Shown piece after piece: positions 9,681 through 19,297 of a DNA stretch of 64,000 bases. Origin of the DNA: Paenibacillus_S sp043945595 (GTDB lineage: Bacteria; Bacillota; Bacilli; Paenibacillales; NBRC-103111). The stretch spans positions 3,410,001-3,474,000 of the forward strand of contig NZ_JBIFNP010000001.1 of NCBI RefSeq assembly GCF_043945595.1, written 5' to 3'. The notes beneath the pieces were generated by a model. That model was not told where the DNA came from and ran no database searches. It saw only the letters and a program-made list of their open reading frames with translations. Each line of letters opens with the position of its first letter. Positions within the stretch are counted from its first letter, which is position 1. The position numbers and the translations under genes are program-made.

Positions 9681-9833
9681 AGCCCCTCCCGGCATCCCGT
9701 GGTACATTTCCGCAGCGCAATTCCGTGACGTGTTTCCATGCTGTATTTCAATATATTCCGAAAAACGGCGAATGGGCCTGACCCACAGCACAAAGGTTCG
9801 TTTCCGGCTATACAACGGTATCGATCCTCACGA

Positions 9834-9872
9834 AAATAACCGGCTGCTCTAGGCCGAGCAGCCGGTTACTTG
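9834..9872 (-). terminator. Terminator of the long catabolic locus
   Basis: AACCGGCTGCTC and GAGCAGCCGGTT form a 12-base-pair stem followed on the minus strand by TTATTTT, just beyond the stop of the glycosidase-like gene. Confidence 0.8.
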
Positions 9873-9891
9873 GATGTCATAGCTTTCTAAA

Positions 9892-11298
9892 TTATCGGTT
9901 CAAATCTTTCAGCGCACGGCCGACCGCTTGAATGTTCGCCATCCGCATCTCGGAATAATCGCGGGACAGCACGATGCCCCCCGCTCCCGCTTCGAACGCT
10001 TTGTGAACAGCTTTGTATACGGCGTCCGGTTTTGCCGGGAAGTTATCCGAATTCCATAAAATATCGAATCCGATGCCGGGATAGATCGGAACCTTGCCGC
10101 CAACGTCCGTGACCAGCCGCTTGGTCAGCCTGTACACATAGTCCTCGGTGAAGCCCGTCGTATCCATCTCATCCAGCTTAGGCTCCTTGTTCTTGTCCAG
10201 TCCCATTATATCGTAGAAGCCGGACAACAGGTTTTCCAGCGGAAGCTCCTGCAGGAACGATGAATGAACACTGTCCAGCAGCCATCTGCGCACCCGAGGG
10301 GCAGCGATATCGTGATAAGCGATCGGTTTGATAAAATCGCAGTAATTCGCCATTTCCGCATACTCGATCTCAGCCAGCTGGAACAAGTCGTACGTGCTCT
10401 GCTGATGATCGACGTGAATGCCGAACTGCGCGTCGGGCTTGATCGCCTTCACCGTGCCATAGAGCCGCTTGGTCTGCTCCTCCCTGGAAACGTAAGTATC
10501 GTATTCCCAAGCGAGAATTTCCGGATATTTCAGCAGAAGCCGCATCAGCGTGACGAACACGCCGTCGGTCGGGTTGACCGTTTTATTCTTCAATCCGGTG
10601 ATGTACTCGTACAGCTTCCGGTAGCCCTCAATCGCCTTCTCCGGGTTGATTCCCTTGGTCCGGGCACGGGCGCAGCAGTGCTCGCAGAAGCAGCTCGGCA
10701 CTTCGCCGTGCAGCAGGACACGCGAAAGCGGACCCGAGCGCTCAGAGCCGTATTGCAGGCCGTCCAGCAGCGGGTAGCTTTTGAACATATCCTCTACGGT
10801 AGAAAGCCAGAAATTGTTGTAATCCGGGTTATTGAAGCATGTATTCGGGTAAATGCGGCCGTACACGTCGATGGACATAATTTTCGGCCAATTATCGATG
10901 AAATCGACCGGCCGGCGCTGATGCGGCTCAAGAATACGGGCGTAGAGCTTCATCCCCCGCTCGCGAACCGGACCGGTCAAGTCCTCAAGCACATCGCGGT
11001 CCGCGTATAATTCCGTGGCCGGGTCCCTCTTATGCCTGAGAAACGTGCCGCCGAAATATTCCTCATGGTGGTTAATCCATACCTTGGTCGTGTTCCGGGT
11101 GCGCTCATCCGGCAATGGAACTCCATGATCCTGCGCCAAAGCCTTGAAGGAGCGGCCGTGCGCCCCATAGTAGGAATGGGTGGAGACGATGATCGTATTG
11201 ACGCCCCCCTGCTCCTGAATAATATCCAGGCAGTGATCGACGCCTTCGTCATAAATGCTTTGCGGGCCTAGCTGAATGCCTACAAACCGGTCTGTCAT
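9892..11298 (-). CDS. Putative TIM-barrel glycoside hydrolase-like protein
   Basis: A 468-residue cytoplasmic protein without signal peptide. Alternating strand and helix patterns (MKLYARILEPHQRR, DGLQYGSERSGPLSRV, AQFGIHVDHQQST, FIKPIAYHD, IYPGIGFDI, GAGGIVLSRDYSEM) fit a (beta/alpha)8 barrel of the uncharacterised glycosidase-like (GHL6-type) kind. A CFCEHCCARA cysteine cluster near residue 205 resembles the CxxC found in that group. Start at 11298 is supported by AAGGGGG upstream. It is the last gene of the leftward ABC transporter locus and probably acts on the imported compound or a fragment of it. Substrate and exact family are not known. Confidence 0.6.
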   Translation of the reverse strand: MTDRFVGIQLGPQSIYDEGVDHCLDIIQEQGGVNTIIVSTHSYYGAHGRSFKALAQDHGVPLPDERTRNTTKVWINHHEEYFGGTFLRHKRDPATELYADRDVLEDLTGPVRERGMKLYARILEPHQRRPVDFIDNWPKIMSIDVYGRIYPNTCFNNPDYNNFWLSTVEDMFKSYPLLDGLQYGSERSGPLSRVLLHGEVPSCFCEHCCARARTKGINPEKAIEGYRKLYEYITGLKNKTVNPTDGVFVTLMRLLLKYPEILAWEYDTYVSREEQTKRLYGTVKAIKPDAQFGIHVDHQQSTYDLFQLAEIEYAEMANYCDFIKPIAYHDIAAPRVRRWLLDSVHSSFLQELPLENLLSGFYDIMGLDKNKEPKLDEMDTTGFTEDYVYRLTKRLVTDVGGKVPIYPGIGFDILWNSDNFPAKPDAVYKAVHKAFEAGAGGIVLSRDYSEMRMANIQAVGRALKDLNR

Positions 11299-11363
11299 AG
11301 TTGTTCCCCCTTGCTTTCAGAATATGAATCGTAAATCATGCGAACATAAAGCTCGCTCGCACT

Positions 11364-12196
11364 CTACTCCAAGTCCAGCAGCCGGGCCGGACTCGTTTTG
11401 GACATCCAGTCGATCGCCTCTGAGCTGATACCGTGATCGTATAAATATTGAACGTATTCGGCCAGCATCTCGCTCCAGGATGGCAGCTCAGGCTGTCCTC
11501 CATCCGTTGCCATAATCGTGGACTCATGCCCTAACTCCCGTATAGCGTGCAGATTGACGGCCAAATTCGTCTTAAACGTTCCCTTGCCCGCCGGCTGCGC
11601 ATAGACGCGTTCAAACAAGACGCCGTACTGCTCTAGCAGCGAATGCTGCTGCTCCAGCGTCATGCCGACCGCATACGATTCGGGATGTGTGACGACGATT
11701 TTGCGGACCCCTGCTTCCGTGCTTCATCCACTACGACAACAATATCCTCAGGCGAAATATGGCCGGTGCCGAGGATCGCCTTGTGCTCCGCAACAAGCTT
11801 CAGCACATCCTTCAGCAGCGGAACCGGGCGGCCGTTCTCGACCGCTTCCACGCCTCCGCTCTTCCCCTCCAGCTGCCGGTGCCTGGTTGAATAAATCGTA
11901 GGCAGCCACACCGTCTTGGCCCCCAGCTGCAATGCCGCTTCCACCGCATGGGGATTAATGCCCCCGACCGAAGGGTTCAAGGTAACGCTGCCGAACAGCC
12001 GCACCTCGGGGTGCTTCTGTCCGACCAGCTTCGCCCTGTCCATGGTAGGCACCAAATGGGATTTAATGACAATGGCCCGCGCCCCCAGCTTGACCGCCTG
12101 CTCGGCTAGCTGAAAGTCGTCATGGGAACGCGGCTTGACATCCGGCGCCGAATGGACATGCATATCAATGATTCCATGCAGATCTACTTTATTCAT
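11364..12196 (-). pseudogene. DUF6282 amidohydrolase-like protein, frame-interrupted
   Basis: Metal-dependent hydrolase of the amidohydrolase superfamily (DUF6282). The N-terminal frame (12196-11660) has DMHVHSAPDVKPR with the His-x-His metal motif, KSHLVPTMDRA and GTGHISPEDI. It then runs off frame. In the other frame the protein continues KIVVTHPESYAVGMTLEQQ and ends at 11364. One missing base in the C run at 11708-11711 explains it: restoring one gives KQGVRKIVVTHP, as expected for the family. The full product would be about 277 residues. It sits between the helical protein gene and the glycosidase-like gene in the same operon. Probably a functional gene if the indel is an artefact. Confidence 0.75.
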
Positions 12197-12235
12197 CTCA
12201 GCGTCCGTCCTTTATTCCGCCCTATAGACGAATGA

Positions 12236-13165
12236 TTAGGCAGGCTGCCCGTCGCGTCCCAGCTTCCCGATATCGAATCGGTCCTTCAGCTCTTCAACGC
12301 TCATATCTCCCTTGAAGAACTCGCTGGCGGCGAGCAGGTAACGGAAGCCTGTATGCAAAATGTGCGCATAGCTGCTGTGCGGCTCCGCCTCAAACGCCGA
12401 ACGTACGGCATCTCCCTGCACGCCGGAGCCTTGGGTACGAAGATTCACGGCCAGCTGCAGCACCGGCTCTTCCTTGTCATAAAACTCCGCGTCTGTAATA
12501 TAGCGGGCTACCTTGTCGGGAACCGGATTCAGAATCGCATCTCGGTACCGCTCAACCTCCAGGGTGAAGCGTTGTCTTTTCCGTTCAATGAAATCGAACC
12601 AGGCATCGATATCTCCGTTCACCGCTCCAGGGTGATGCATCGGCAGCAGAGAATTCTGAATCATCGTCCGGTTCAGTTCTCTTGTTGCCAGCACATCAAA
12701 ACGTTCATGCTCGGGACCGCTGTCCATCAAATCTTCGAATACCGTTTTAGGATACAAGCCGTCTTCTTCCCGTGCATAATACAAATGATAGATGAAAGCG
12801 TCGTTATACACGCTGCATTCGGACGGCGAGTAGTCAATGTTCTCGGCATGCCGAAGCGTCGAGGCGTCAAAGGAGCTGAATACCGGCTTCATGCAGCGGT
12901 CGGCGGCACGGTGGCATAACCAGCCAAGCACGTAAGTCAGCTTGCGTTCCTGCGCTTCGTCGAATTTTCCCGCCCGGTACGCTTCTCTCAGCTCGCCCAT
13001 CAGGGGAGCGGTAAATTTGTCCCCATAGCGGGTAACGCTGGCAAGCCGTGCCAAATTATAGTTGATTCGACCCGCTTTCTTGAATTCCGGACATATATCC
13101 GGCGAGACCTCCATGAAATTAAAGCAATCTTCCATTGAGGAAAAATGCGTAATATTCTCTGACAT
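12236..13165 (-). CDS. Helical hypothetical protein, zinc-PLC-like (309 aa)
   Basis: All-helical protein with VLGWLCHRAADRCMKP near residue 95 and DAFIYHLYYA near residue 140. The H-x3-D-x4-P pattern recalls zinc-dependent phospholipase C/S1-P1-like folds, but this is weak similarity and I assign no activity. It is a paralogue of the product of 13508-14278: they share DAF[IL]Y[HR]LYY, E[EP][PR][VL]LQL and a C-terminal RSA block. Start ATG at 13165 has GGAGAGGAG upstream. It lies in the ABC importer locus, but is separated from its paralogue by foldback repeat copy B. Confidence 0.6.
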   Translation of the reverse strand: MSENITHFSSMEDCFNFMEVSPDICPEFKKAGRINYNLARLASVTRYGDKFTAPLMGELREAYRAGKFDEAQERKLTYVLGWLCHRAADRCMKPVFSSFDASTLRHAENIDYSPSECSVYNDAFIYHLYYAREEDGLYPKTVFEDLMDSGPEHERFDVLATRELNRTMIQNSLLPMHHPGAVNGDIDAWFDFIERKRQRFTLEVERYRDAILNPVPDKVARYITDAEFYDKEEPVLQLAVNLRTQGSGVQGDAVRSAFEAEPHSSYAHILHTGFRYLLAASEFFKGDMSVEELKDRFDIGKLGRDGQPA

Positions 13166-13210
13166 CGTTTCGAGCTCCTCTCCATTGATTAAACCGATTT
13201 AATTGCCGTT

Positions 13211-13380
13211 AGGCCACTGAAAAAGGCATCGCTCCGCGTACGGAACATTCTTCCGATCGCTGTTGTCCCTGGATTTCTTTGATTATATACCGCTTGCAGC
13301 GGTTGAAATCCAAGGACAAAGGCGAACGCATTCGCTTCTACAGAACGATTCCGCACGCTCCGCTAGTTTTTCAGTGGCCT
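13211..13380. repeat. Foldback repeat, copy B (170 bp)
   Basis: Ends are a perfect 14-base inverted repeat, AGGCCACTGAAAAA and TTTTTCAGTGGCCT. Inside, TTGTCCCTGGATTTC (13262-13276) pairs with GAAATCCAAGGACAA (13305-13319), around the inner hairpin CCGCTTGCAGCGG (13290-13302). The whole element can fold into one long interrupted hairpin. Confidence 0.85.
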
Positions 13381-13449
13381 CCCTGCGTCTGTGCTCCTTT
13401 TCACTGTAAGGCGGGTTTCTCGACAGCCTGACATACCTTGGTTACGTTG

Positions 13450-13505
13450 TAATCCGGAGACAAAACGAACGCTTACGCCTTTCAGAACGATTTCACCTGT
13501 TCCGT
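13450..13505. repeat. Degenerate fragment of the foldback repeat
   Basis: The sequence TAATCCGGAGACAAAACGAA followed by CGCTTACGCCTTTCAGAACG resembles the right half of the repeat. It lies about 70 bases beyond copy B and just before the end of the next gene. Confidence 0.5.
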
Positions 13506-13507
13506 TA

Positions 13508-14278
13508 TTATTTATTTACCGGGCTTTTAAAACTTGAACTGATTTCCAGTAATTGGTTGTATCCGTTTCGTACGATTTGACCGTACAGGTTCGCAGACGG
13601 CTCGTTCAAAGCCGAGCGAAGAGCCTGCTCCTCGACGGATCCGCCTTTTCTTAATTCAACCAGCAGTTGAAGCAGTCGTTCTTCATTGGAATAAAATGAA
13701 GCATCTTCGCTGCCGCCATCTACCAGCTCCGCCAAATCGGGACGTGCCGCCGCTTCCGCGAATGCTTCGACAGCCGGTCCGAAATCCCGGTCCCATTGAC
13801 TGATCAACTCGATCCATTCATCGACAGAAGACGTATTGGCTACGAACGTATGCAGCTCAATCGTATTTCTTTGCCGCATTGCAGTAAACAAGGCGCGGAT
13901 CGAGCCGGCTTTCGGAGGCGTTTCCCCCTTCGTCACATAATACAAGCGGTACAAGAAAGCATCCGCATACAGCGCTCTTTCCCCCAATGCGCTTAACGGC
14001 TTCAGCTCATCGATCCCCCGCCATGCAGCCAGACCGAGTCCGAGCGCCAGCTTGGCGGCAAGACGCTCATCCTCCGCTCCGTTCGTAAGAGCCGTACGGC
14101 TGTAGTCCAGCAAAGCCTGCTCGTTGTGCGATCCGGCTTCTGTCGCATCCCCCATGAGGAAAAAATGCGGCTCCTGGTCGATCGCGTCCTTAAGTACCTC
14201 ACCGATTTCACCTGAAGCTTCCACAAGCTTCCGGATGTCGTTCAATGCTTCGATTTTGACAATAGATAGATTAAACAA
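13508..14278 (-). CDS. Helical hypothetical protein, paralogue of the 12236 product (256 aa)
   Basis: All-helical cytoplasmic protein. It aligns by eye with the neighbouring 309-residue protein (ADAFLYRLYYVTKG, YSNEERLLQLLVELRKGG, LRSALNEPSANLYGQIVRNG). The HRAAD segment of the paralogue is replaced here by AAWRGIDELKP, so any metal-binding His is lost. The start is TTG at 14278 with AGGAGGAG upstream. It lies directly behind the solute-binding protein gene (26-base gap), which ties it to the importer. A pair of one full and one reduced paralogue suggests a heteromeric complex, but that is inference. Confidence 0.55.
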   Translation of the reverse strand: MFNLSIVKIEALNDIRKLVEASGEIGEVLKDAIDQEPHFFLMGDATEAGSHNEQALLDYSRTALTNGAEDERLAAKLALGLGLAAWRGIDELKPLSALGERALYADAFLYRLYYVTKGETPPKAGSIRALFTAMRQRNTIELHTFVANTSSVDEWIELISQWDRDFGPAVEAFAEAAARPDLAELVDGGSEDASFYSNEERLLQLLVELRKGGSVEEQALRSALNEPSANLYGQIVRNGYNQLLEISSSFKSPVNK

Positions 14279-14304
14279 GTCGCACTCCTCCTGATCTGCT
14301 CGGT

Positions 14305-15855
14305 TTATTTCGGCATTTTGGCATAAAGCTCGTTCATTTCTTGAATGACCTTATCTCCACCTGCCGATCTCCATTTTTTCATCTCATTGTCCCAGCCGGC
14401 TTCGTCAATTTCACCAATAATAAATTTAACGCGCGCATCCTCCAGAATCTGTTTCAGCTCCGTGCCGCGTTCCGTGAACGTTTTCGAAATCAGGTTAATC
14501 GCCGGATTGGTGATAACCTTGGAATTCATCTCCTGCTTCGCCGAGATCCAAGCCTGGTCGACAGGGTTGCGCTGGCCTTGGATCGCCGCCTGCAGGCTGT
14601 CCACGATTTGAAGCTCGTTGCGGCGGTTGTTCACGACCGCATTGTTGGCCGCTTGCTCCGGACTGACGACAGCTTTGCCATCTTTCAGCGTATAGTGCTT
14701 GCCTTCAATCCCCCATGTAAACATGGTCTGCATCTCAGGCGCCGACAATTTATCGAAAAATCCGAGAACCTTTTTCAGCTCCGCTTCATCCTTGATCGAG
14801 GATTTCGGGAAGAAGAAGTTGCCCGTGTAGCCGTTGGACATAAATACGCGCTCCGAGCCGTCCGAGCTCTGCATCTTCACGAACGTATCCCACTTCGCCT
14901 TCGGATCCGTCGTTCCGGCGGAGATGCCGATAATCATATCGGGATCGCCGATCCGTACGCCGGCCTGCCCTTTTTGCAGCAGCTCATGCGCCTGCGTCCG
15001 GCTCTGCAGCGTGAACTCTTTATTCATCAGCCCTTCTTTATACAGCTTTCTGAAGAACTTCAAAGCCTCCAGATATCCCGGATGGAACTGGGCCGGTGAC
15101 AGCTTGCCGTCCTTCACTTCCCACTCGTTCGGGGCGCCGTATTGGGCGGCCACATAGCCGAATCCGCGCAGGGCGCTCTCATCGACGAGCCCGATCGTAT
15201 CATTCTTACCGTTCTTGTCCGGATCGTTTAACGTAAACGCTTTAATTACGTTGTACAGCTCATCCATCGTCTTCGGCTGGCTCAGCCCCAGATTGTCCAG
15301 CCAATCCTTGCGGATGACGACACCGTCGCCGATCAGCGGACGCGAGCGGTACAGGCTGTACAATTTGCCGTCGATTTTCACGCCGTCAAGCACTTCAGGG
15401 TACAAATATTTTTTCAAGTTCGGGAATTGATCGATATACGGGCCGATTTCCCAGAATACGCCCGATCTTACCGCATTGATCAGTGTCGTGGACTTGTTCT
15501 CGAACACCAGCATCGCTTTCGGCATGTCACCTGAGGCGATAATCGCGTTGATCTTCTCATGGACATTCCCGCCGGGAATCCAGGTAATCTGCAGCTTCGT
15601 GTTGGTGAAATCTTCAATTTTCTTAACGAATTCATCATCATCGCCGGGCGGCTGGTTCTGGGTGAACTGATTGACCATCGTCATTGTAAATTTCTCCTGC
15701 GATGCTGCACTGCCGCTGCCGTTCGCTGCGCCACCTGTAGATGAAGCACTGTTGTCGCTCGAGCATGCGGCCAATACCGTGGAAAAAAATACAACGGCTG
15801 CCGTTGCTGCGACACCTTTCCTTACTGCCGTACGTTTTAATTTGTTTGCTGTCAA
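14305..15855 (-). CDS. ABC importer solute-binding lipoprotein (LplA-like)
   Basis: A 516-residue extracellular binding protein for a carbohydrate importer. The signal peptide ends in the lipobox LAAC (about residue 31), which would be lipid-modified. Features of the Lpl family are MTMVNQFTQNQPPGDDDEF after the linker, SLYRSRPLIGDGVVIRKDWL and DTIGLVDE. The start is TTG at 15855 with a G-rich site (AGGGGGG) seven bases upstream. It belongs with the two permeases at 18417-20272; no ATPase gene is present, as usual for importers that share a general MsmX-type ATPase. Confidence 0.9.
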   Translation of the reverse strand: MTANKLKRTAVRKGVAATAAVVFFSTVLAACSSDNSASSTGGAANGSGSAASQEKFTMTMVNQFTQNQPPGDDDEFVKKIEDFTNTKLQITWIPGGNVHEKINAIIASGDMPKAMLVFENKSTTLINAVRSGVFWEIGPYIDQFPNLKKYLYPEVLDGVKIDGKLYSLYRSRPLIGDGVVIRKDWLDNLGLSQPKTMDELYNVIKAFTLNDPDKNGKNDTIGLVDESALRGFGYVAAQYGAPNEWEVKDGKLSPAQFHPGYLEALKFFRKLYKEGLMNKEFTLQSRTQAHELLQKGQAGVRIGDPDMIIGISAGTTDPKAKWDTFVKMQSSDGSERVFMSNGYTGNFFFPKSSIKDEAELKKVLGFFDKLSAPEMQTMFTWGIEGKHYTLKDGKAVVSPEQAANNAVVNNRRNELQIVDSLQAAIQGQRNPVDQAWISAKQEMNSKVITNPAINLISKTFTERGTELKQILEDARVKFIIGEIDEAGWDNEMKKWRSAGGDKVIQEMNELYAKMPK

Positions 15856-16077
15856 AGCTGAACCCCCCTGTCATCAATTTAGGTATGCGATTTTCGTACC
15901 GGGCGTTCAGCAGCATTCGTTATCGCCTCAGCCCGCTTTCCCGTCCGGCAACCCCTATTCTAGAGAGGGAGCGCTGAAACCGTCTATAATCACTTCAGCC
16001 CAACCATGCGGCTTTGCAGCGGATAATCATTACAGACCGCACAGTGATCTTCTCAGCCGCCCGCCGCTGCAGCAGCC

Positions 16078-18393
16078 TTATCCGGTGTAGCCTTTCATCA
16101 CGGACTGGCTTCTCTGCTTCCTGTATTCGCCGGGCGTCATGCCTTCCATCTTGCGGAAGTAGCGAATAAAATTTTGCGAATTGTTGTAACGCAGCCGGTC
16201 GGCAATATCGGAAATTTTCATATCGGTCTCGAGCAAATATTCGCGCGCTTTCTGCAAACGGTATCGGGACAAGTAATCGCTGAAGTTCGTATCCAGCTCT
16301 TTGCGGAGTACCCGCTTCAAGTAACTCGGATGGACATCGAGCCGGTCTGCGCACAGCTCCAGGCTCAAATCGGTATCGTACTCCTCGCTGACGATCGTCG
16401 CGAGCTCTTCAGCTATTTTCACATACTTGATTTCCCTGCGGTTTCTCAGCAGCTCCAGAATCTGATTGATCACATCGTCAAGGAACCACTGCTTCAGTTC
16501 TTCGGACGTTCGGAAATTAAACAGCTGGGTAAAGATCGAGCTTTCATTTTCCAGCAAATACTTCGCATTAATCCGCATATCCTGCACAACCTTCAGCACA
16601 TCGATCAGTACCCTGGCCAAATACACCTGCTGCTCCCGGTAGCTCACCTGCTGGGACAGCAGCCATTCCAGAAATTGCGTAAACTTCAATTCGACCGTCT
16701 CTTTGTCCCCTGCATTCAGCGCATTGATCAGTTCCATTTCAATATGCTTGGGAAAAGCGGGCAGCGTATAATCCTCCTCATCCGGCTGTACATCCATCAA
16801 GTAAAGAATCGATTCATCGCCGTATTTAATCCGGTAGCGCAAAGCCTCAAGCGCTTCCTCATAGGCTCTGGATGTATGTACGAGCTGATGGTACGGCTTG
16901 CTGATGCCGATGCTCACATGCACATTCAAATAGGCTTTCACGGTTTTCTGCACATGCTCGCATAACTGGTACATGTCCCGCTTGATCTGATCCTCGTCCG
17001 TATGGTCATGCTCAATGATGGCTGCCTGAAATTTATCGATCAGCACTGGTTGAAAGCGTTTTCCGGAAGAAATCAGCTCTTTCACAATATTGTTAATCGC
17101 GAACATTAACAAATCCCTATCTTTTTCTTGAAACCTGGTTTCATTCAGTGAATCAATTTGCGTAGTGAAGACGCTCAGCATCCGCCAATCCTCGGAAATA
17201 TGGAACGTTTTGCATTTTTCGTGCGCCTCTTCCTGGCCCAGCTCTCCCCTGAACAGCTTCTGCAGGAAAAAGTCCTTTAATTGCACCAGCTGGACATTCA
17301 GCTGATCCTTCATAGAAAATTGGGAGGAGCGCATGCTCAGGAATTGATTGCGGATCTGCTCCAGCTCATCCCCGGCTTCATTCGGTACGGACTCCGCCGC
17401 ATACTCGTAGATTTGGGCGATTGGCCGGTACATTTTTCGCGAACCGAGCAGCGCCAGCACAATAATCAACAGCAGCATGACCGTCCCGATCACCAGAGCT
17501 ATCGTGCCGATATCCCGCGAGTCTTTCGTAATTTGCGTAAACGGAGCAACGGAGACGTAGGTCCAATTATTGTAGGAAGACCGGATATAAGTAAAGCCAA
17601 CCTCTTGCCCGTCCACATTCAATGTGTTGAAGCCGTTATTGCTCGTTTGCTGCTTCAGATTATTAATCACCGCATCGCCGGACAAGGACTGTCCGATCAT
17701 TTCGGCATTCGAATGGGCGATCACGCGGTCCTGATTGTCGGTAATCATGAAGTTGCCCAGCTTGTCGCTGTTCACAATCATCGTATTGAGCGCCTTGGTA
17801 GGAAATACAACAACAGCCAAGCCGGTTGGCTGCGAGGAATATTGAGGAATTTTTTGGACCAGAAGCAGGCTGTCGCCGTCCTTTTGATTCCGGTTGAAGC
17901 CTGTGCTCGGCAGCATGCCTTGATTCAGTATCCATGCCGAAGGAGTATGGAGGGATTGAAGAAGCTTGTTATATTTGAACTCGTCGTCCAGCTGGTCCAA
18001 ATGACAGGTCCCCTCGCCGTCAATCACCCAATCCTTCTCCAAATTGATCAGGTACACCCGTTTAATGCCATACTCGTAAAAGCTCATCGAGGAGATAGTC
18101 CGGTTCATCTTCGTAAACAAGGGAAACAGGCTCGGCTCCACAGACGAATTCATCGCATTCAGCAGCTCCGTGGAATTCACGTAATTTAGCATGGTGGATT
18201 CGACCGATTTCAGAATCTGCTCCGTGTGGCTTTGCGACTGCGAAAGCAGCAGCCTGTTGCTCTCCAGCACTTTATCCTGAATCATAGACGAAGCCTTCTG
18301 ATATGAAAAAAATCCTTGAATGATAAGCGGTATCATCGCAAGGAGTAAGCTGAACGCAAGCAGCTTAAAAAAATACGTTTTTCTCTTTTTCAC
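16078..18393 (-). CDS. Membrane-anchored AraC-family regulator
   Basis: A 771-residue one-component sensor. There is a first membrane helix (about residues 10-30), an extracellular sensor domain of the dCache kind, a second membrane helix (IGTIALVIGTVMLLLIIVLA, about 295-315), a cytoplasmic linker with FFLQKLFRGEL, and a C-terminal AraC DNA-binding domain (SLELCADRLDVHPSYLKRVL to MTPGEYRKQR). Such proteins sit beside Lpl/Yte-type importers in Paenibacillus and activate them when the sugar is present. The start is GTG at 18393 after GGAGGAATTAGA. It lies between permease and binding protein genes in the same direction, so it is probably part of the operon and autoregulated. Confidence 0.85.
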   Translation of the reverse strand: MKKRKTYFFKLLAFSLLLAMIPLIIQGFFSYQKASSMIQDKVLESNRLLLSQSQSHTEQILKSVESTMLNYVNSTELLNAMNSSVEPSLFPLFTKMNRTISSMSFYEYGIKRVYLINLEKDWVIDGEGTCHLDQLDDEFKYNKLLQSLHTPSAWILNQGMLPSTGFNRNQKDGDSLLLVQKIPQYSSQPTGLAVVVFPTKALNTMIVNSDKLGNFMITDNQDRVIAHSNAEMIGQSLSGDAVINNLKQQTSNNGFNTLNVDGQEVGFTYIRSSYNNWTYVSVAPFTQITKDSRDIGTIALVIGTVMLLLIIVLALLGSRKMYRPIAQIYEYAAESVPNEAGDELEQIRNQFLSMRSSQFSMKDQLNVQLVQLKDFFLQKLFRGELGQEEAHEKCKTFHISEDWRMLSVFTTQIDSLNETRFQEKDRDLLMFAINNIVKELISSGKRFQPVLIDKFQAAIIEHDHTDEDQIKRDMYQLCEHVQKTVKAYLNVHVSIGISKPYHQLVHTSRAYEEALEALRYRIKYGDESILYLMDVQPDEEDYTLPAFPKHIEMELINALNAGDKETVELKFTQFLEWLLSQQVSYREQQVYLARVLIDVLKVVQDMRINAKYLLENESSIFTQLFNFRTSEELKQWFLDDVINQILELLRNRREIKYVKIAEELATIVSEEYDTDLSLELCADRLDVHPSYLKRVLRKELDTNFSDYLSRYRLQKAREYLLETDMKISDIADRLRYNNSQNFIRYFRKMEGMTPGEYRKQRSQSVMKGYTG

Positions 18394-18416
18394 TCTAATT
18401 CCTCCGTCCTCAAGTA

Positions 18417-19295
18417 TTACCCCTTAACGGAACCAAGCAGCGCGCCTTTGGCGAAGTGCTTCTGCAAAAACGGATAGACGAACAGGATCGGAAGCGTACT
18501 GACGACGATAACGGCCATTTTTACAATTTGAGCCGGAGGCGCCGTATTCGTGTCGTTGTACTGAGCATCCCCGAATCCGCCTTCGGAAACGATTACAATT
18601 TGTCTTAACCATACCTGCACCGGCCACAGCTTCGAATCATTGATATAAAGCACCGCCTGGATGTAGGTGTTCCAATGGGTAACGGAATAGAATAGAGCGA
18701 AAGTCGCCATTGCCGGTAACGAAAGAGGTAATACGATTTTAAATAAAATACCGAGGTCATTGCAACCGTCAATTTTTGCAGCTTCCTCTAATTCACCGGG
18801 CAAATTCTGAAAAAAGTTTTTAAGAATGATCAAATTGAACGGGCTGATCAGGGCAGGAATCATGAGCGACCACAGCGAATTCAGCATCCCCATCTCTTTG
18901 ACGACCAGATAGGTCGGGATCATGCCGCCGTTGAACAGCATCGTGAACAGAACGACCAGCATCAAAAATTGTCTGCCGTCCAAATCACGTCTCGCCAGCG
19001 AGAACGCCATGAACGAAGTGAATACGAGATTGAGAATCGTTCCGACGACGGTAACATAGATCGATACGCCGATACTGCGGATGATCAGATTGTTGCTGAA
19101 TATATATTTGTAGCCTTCCAGCGAAAATTTGGTCGGGAACAGCACGAACGCCTTGTTCAGCAGCTCCTCCTTGGCCGTAAACGATGCCGCGATAATATAA
19201 ATGAAAGGAATGATGGCGACAACCGCAATCAACAATAAGATGAAAATGTTCGCCGCGTTGAAAATACGGTTTCCCCAGCTTTTATCCTCCAGCAT
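18417..19295 (-). CDS. ABC importer permease (LplC-like)
   Basis: A 292-residue membrane protein with six predicted helices and the ATPase-contact loop EEAAKIDGCNDLGILFKIVL near residue 200. It forms the transport channel with the permease encoded at 19298-20272, whose stop is two bases upstream, so the pair is translationally coupled. Substrate probably an oligosaccharide. Confidence 0.9.
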   Translation of the reverse strand: MLEDKSWGNRIFNAANIFILLLIAVVAIIPFIYIIAASFTAKEELLNKAFVLFPTKFSLEGYKYIFSNNLIIRSIGVSIYVTVVGTILNLVFTSFMAFSLARRDLDGRQFLMLVVLFTMLFNGGMIPTYLVVKEMGMLNSLWSLMIPALISPFNLIILKNFFQNLPGELEEAAKIDGCNDLGILFKIVLPLSLPAMATFALFYSVTHWNTYIQAVLYINDSKLWPVQVWLRQIVIVSEGGFGDAQYNDTNTAPPAQIVKMAVIVVSTLPILFVYPFLQKHFAKGALLGSVKG

Positions 19296-19297
19296 AA

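Noticed and set aside
10264..11010. ORF of 248 codons antisense to the glycosidase-like gene
   Set aside because: Same reasons: shadow frame without start signals or recognisable product.
17050..17064. TGAAAGCGTTTTCC resembling a catabolite-control (cre) site
   Set aside because: Last base differs from the consensus and it lies deep inside the AraC coding sequence; chance is likely.
17281..18189. ORF of 302 codons antisense to the AraC regulator gene
   Set aside because: Shadow frame; composition rich in His, Gln and Arg, and no start signal.
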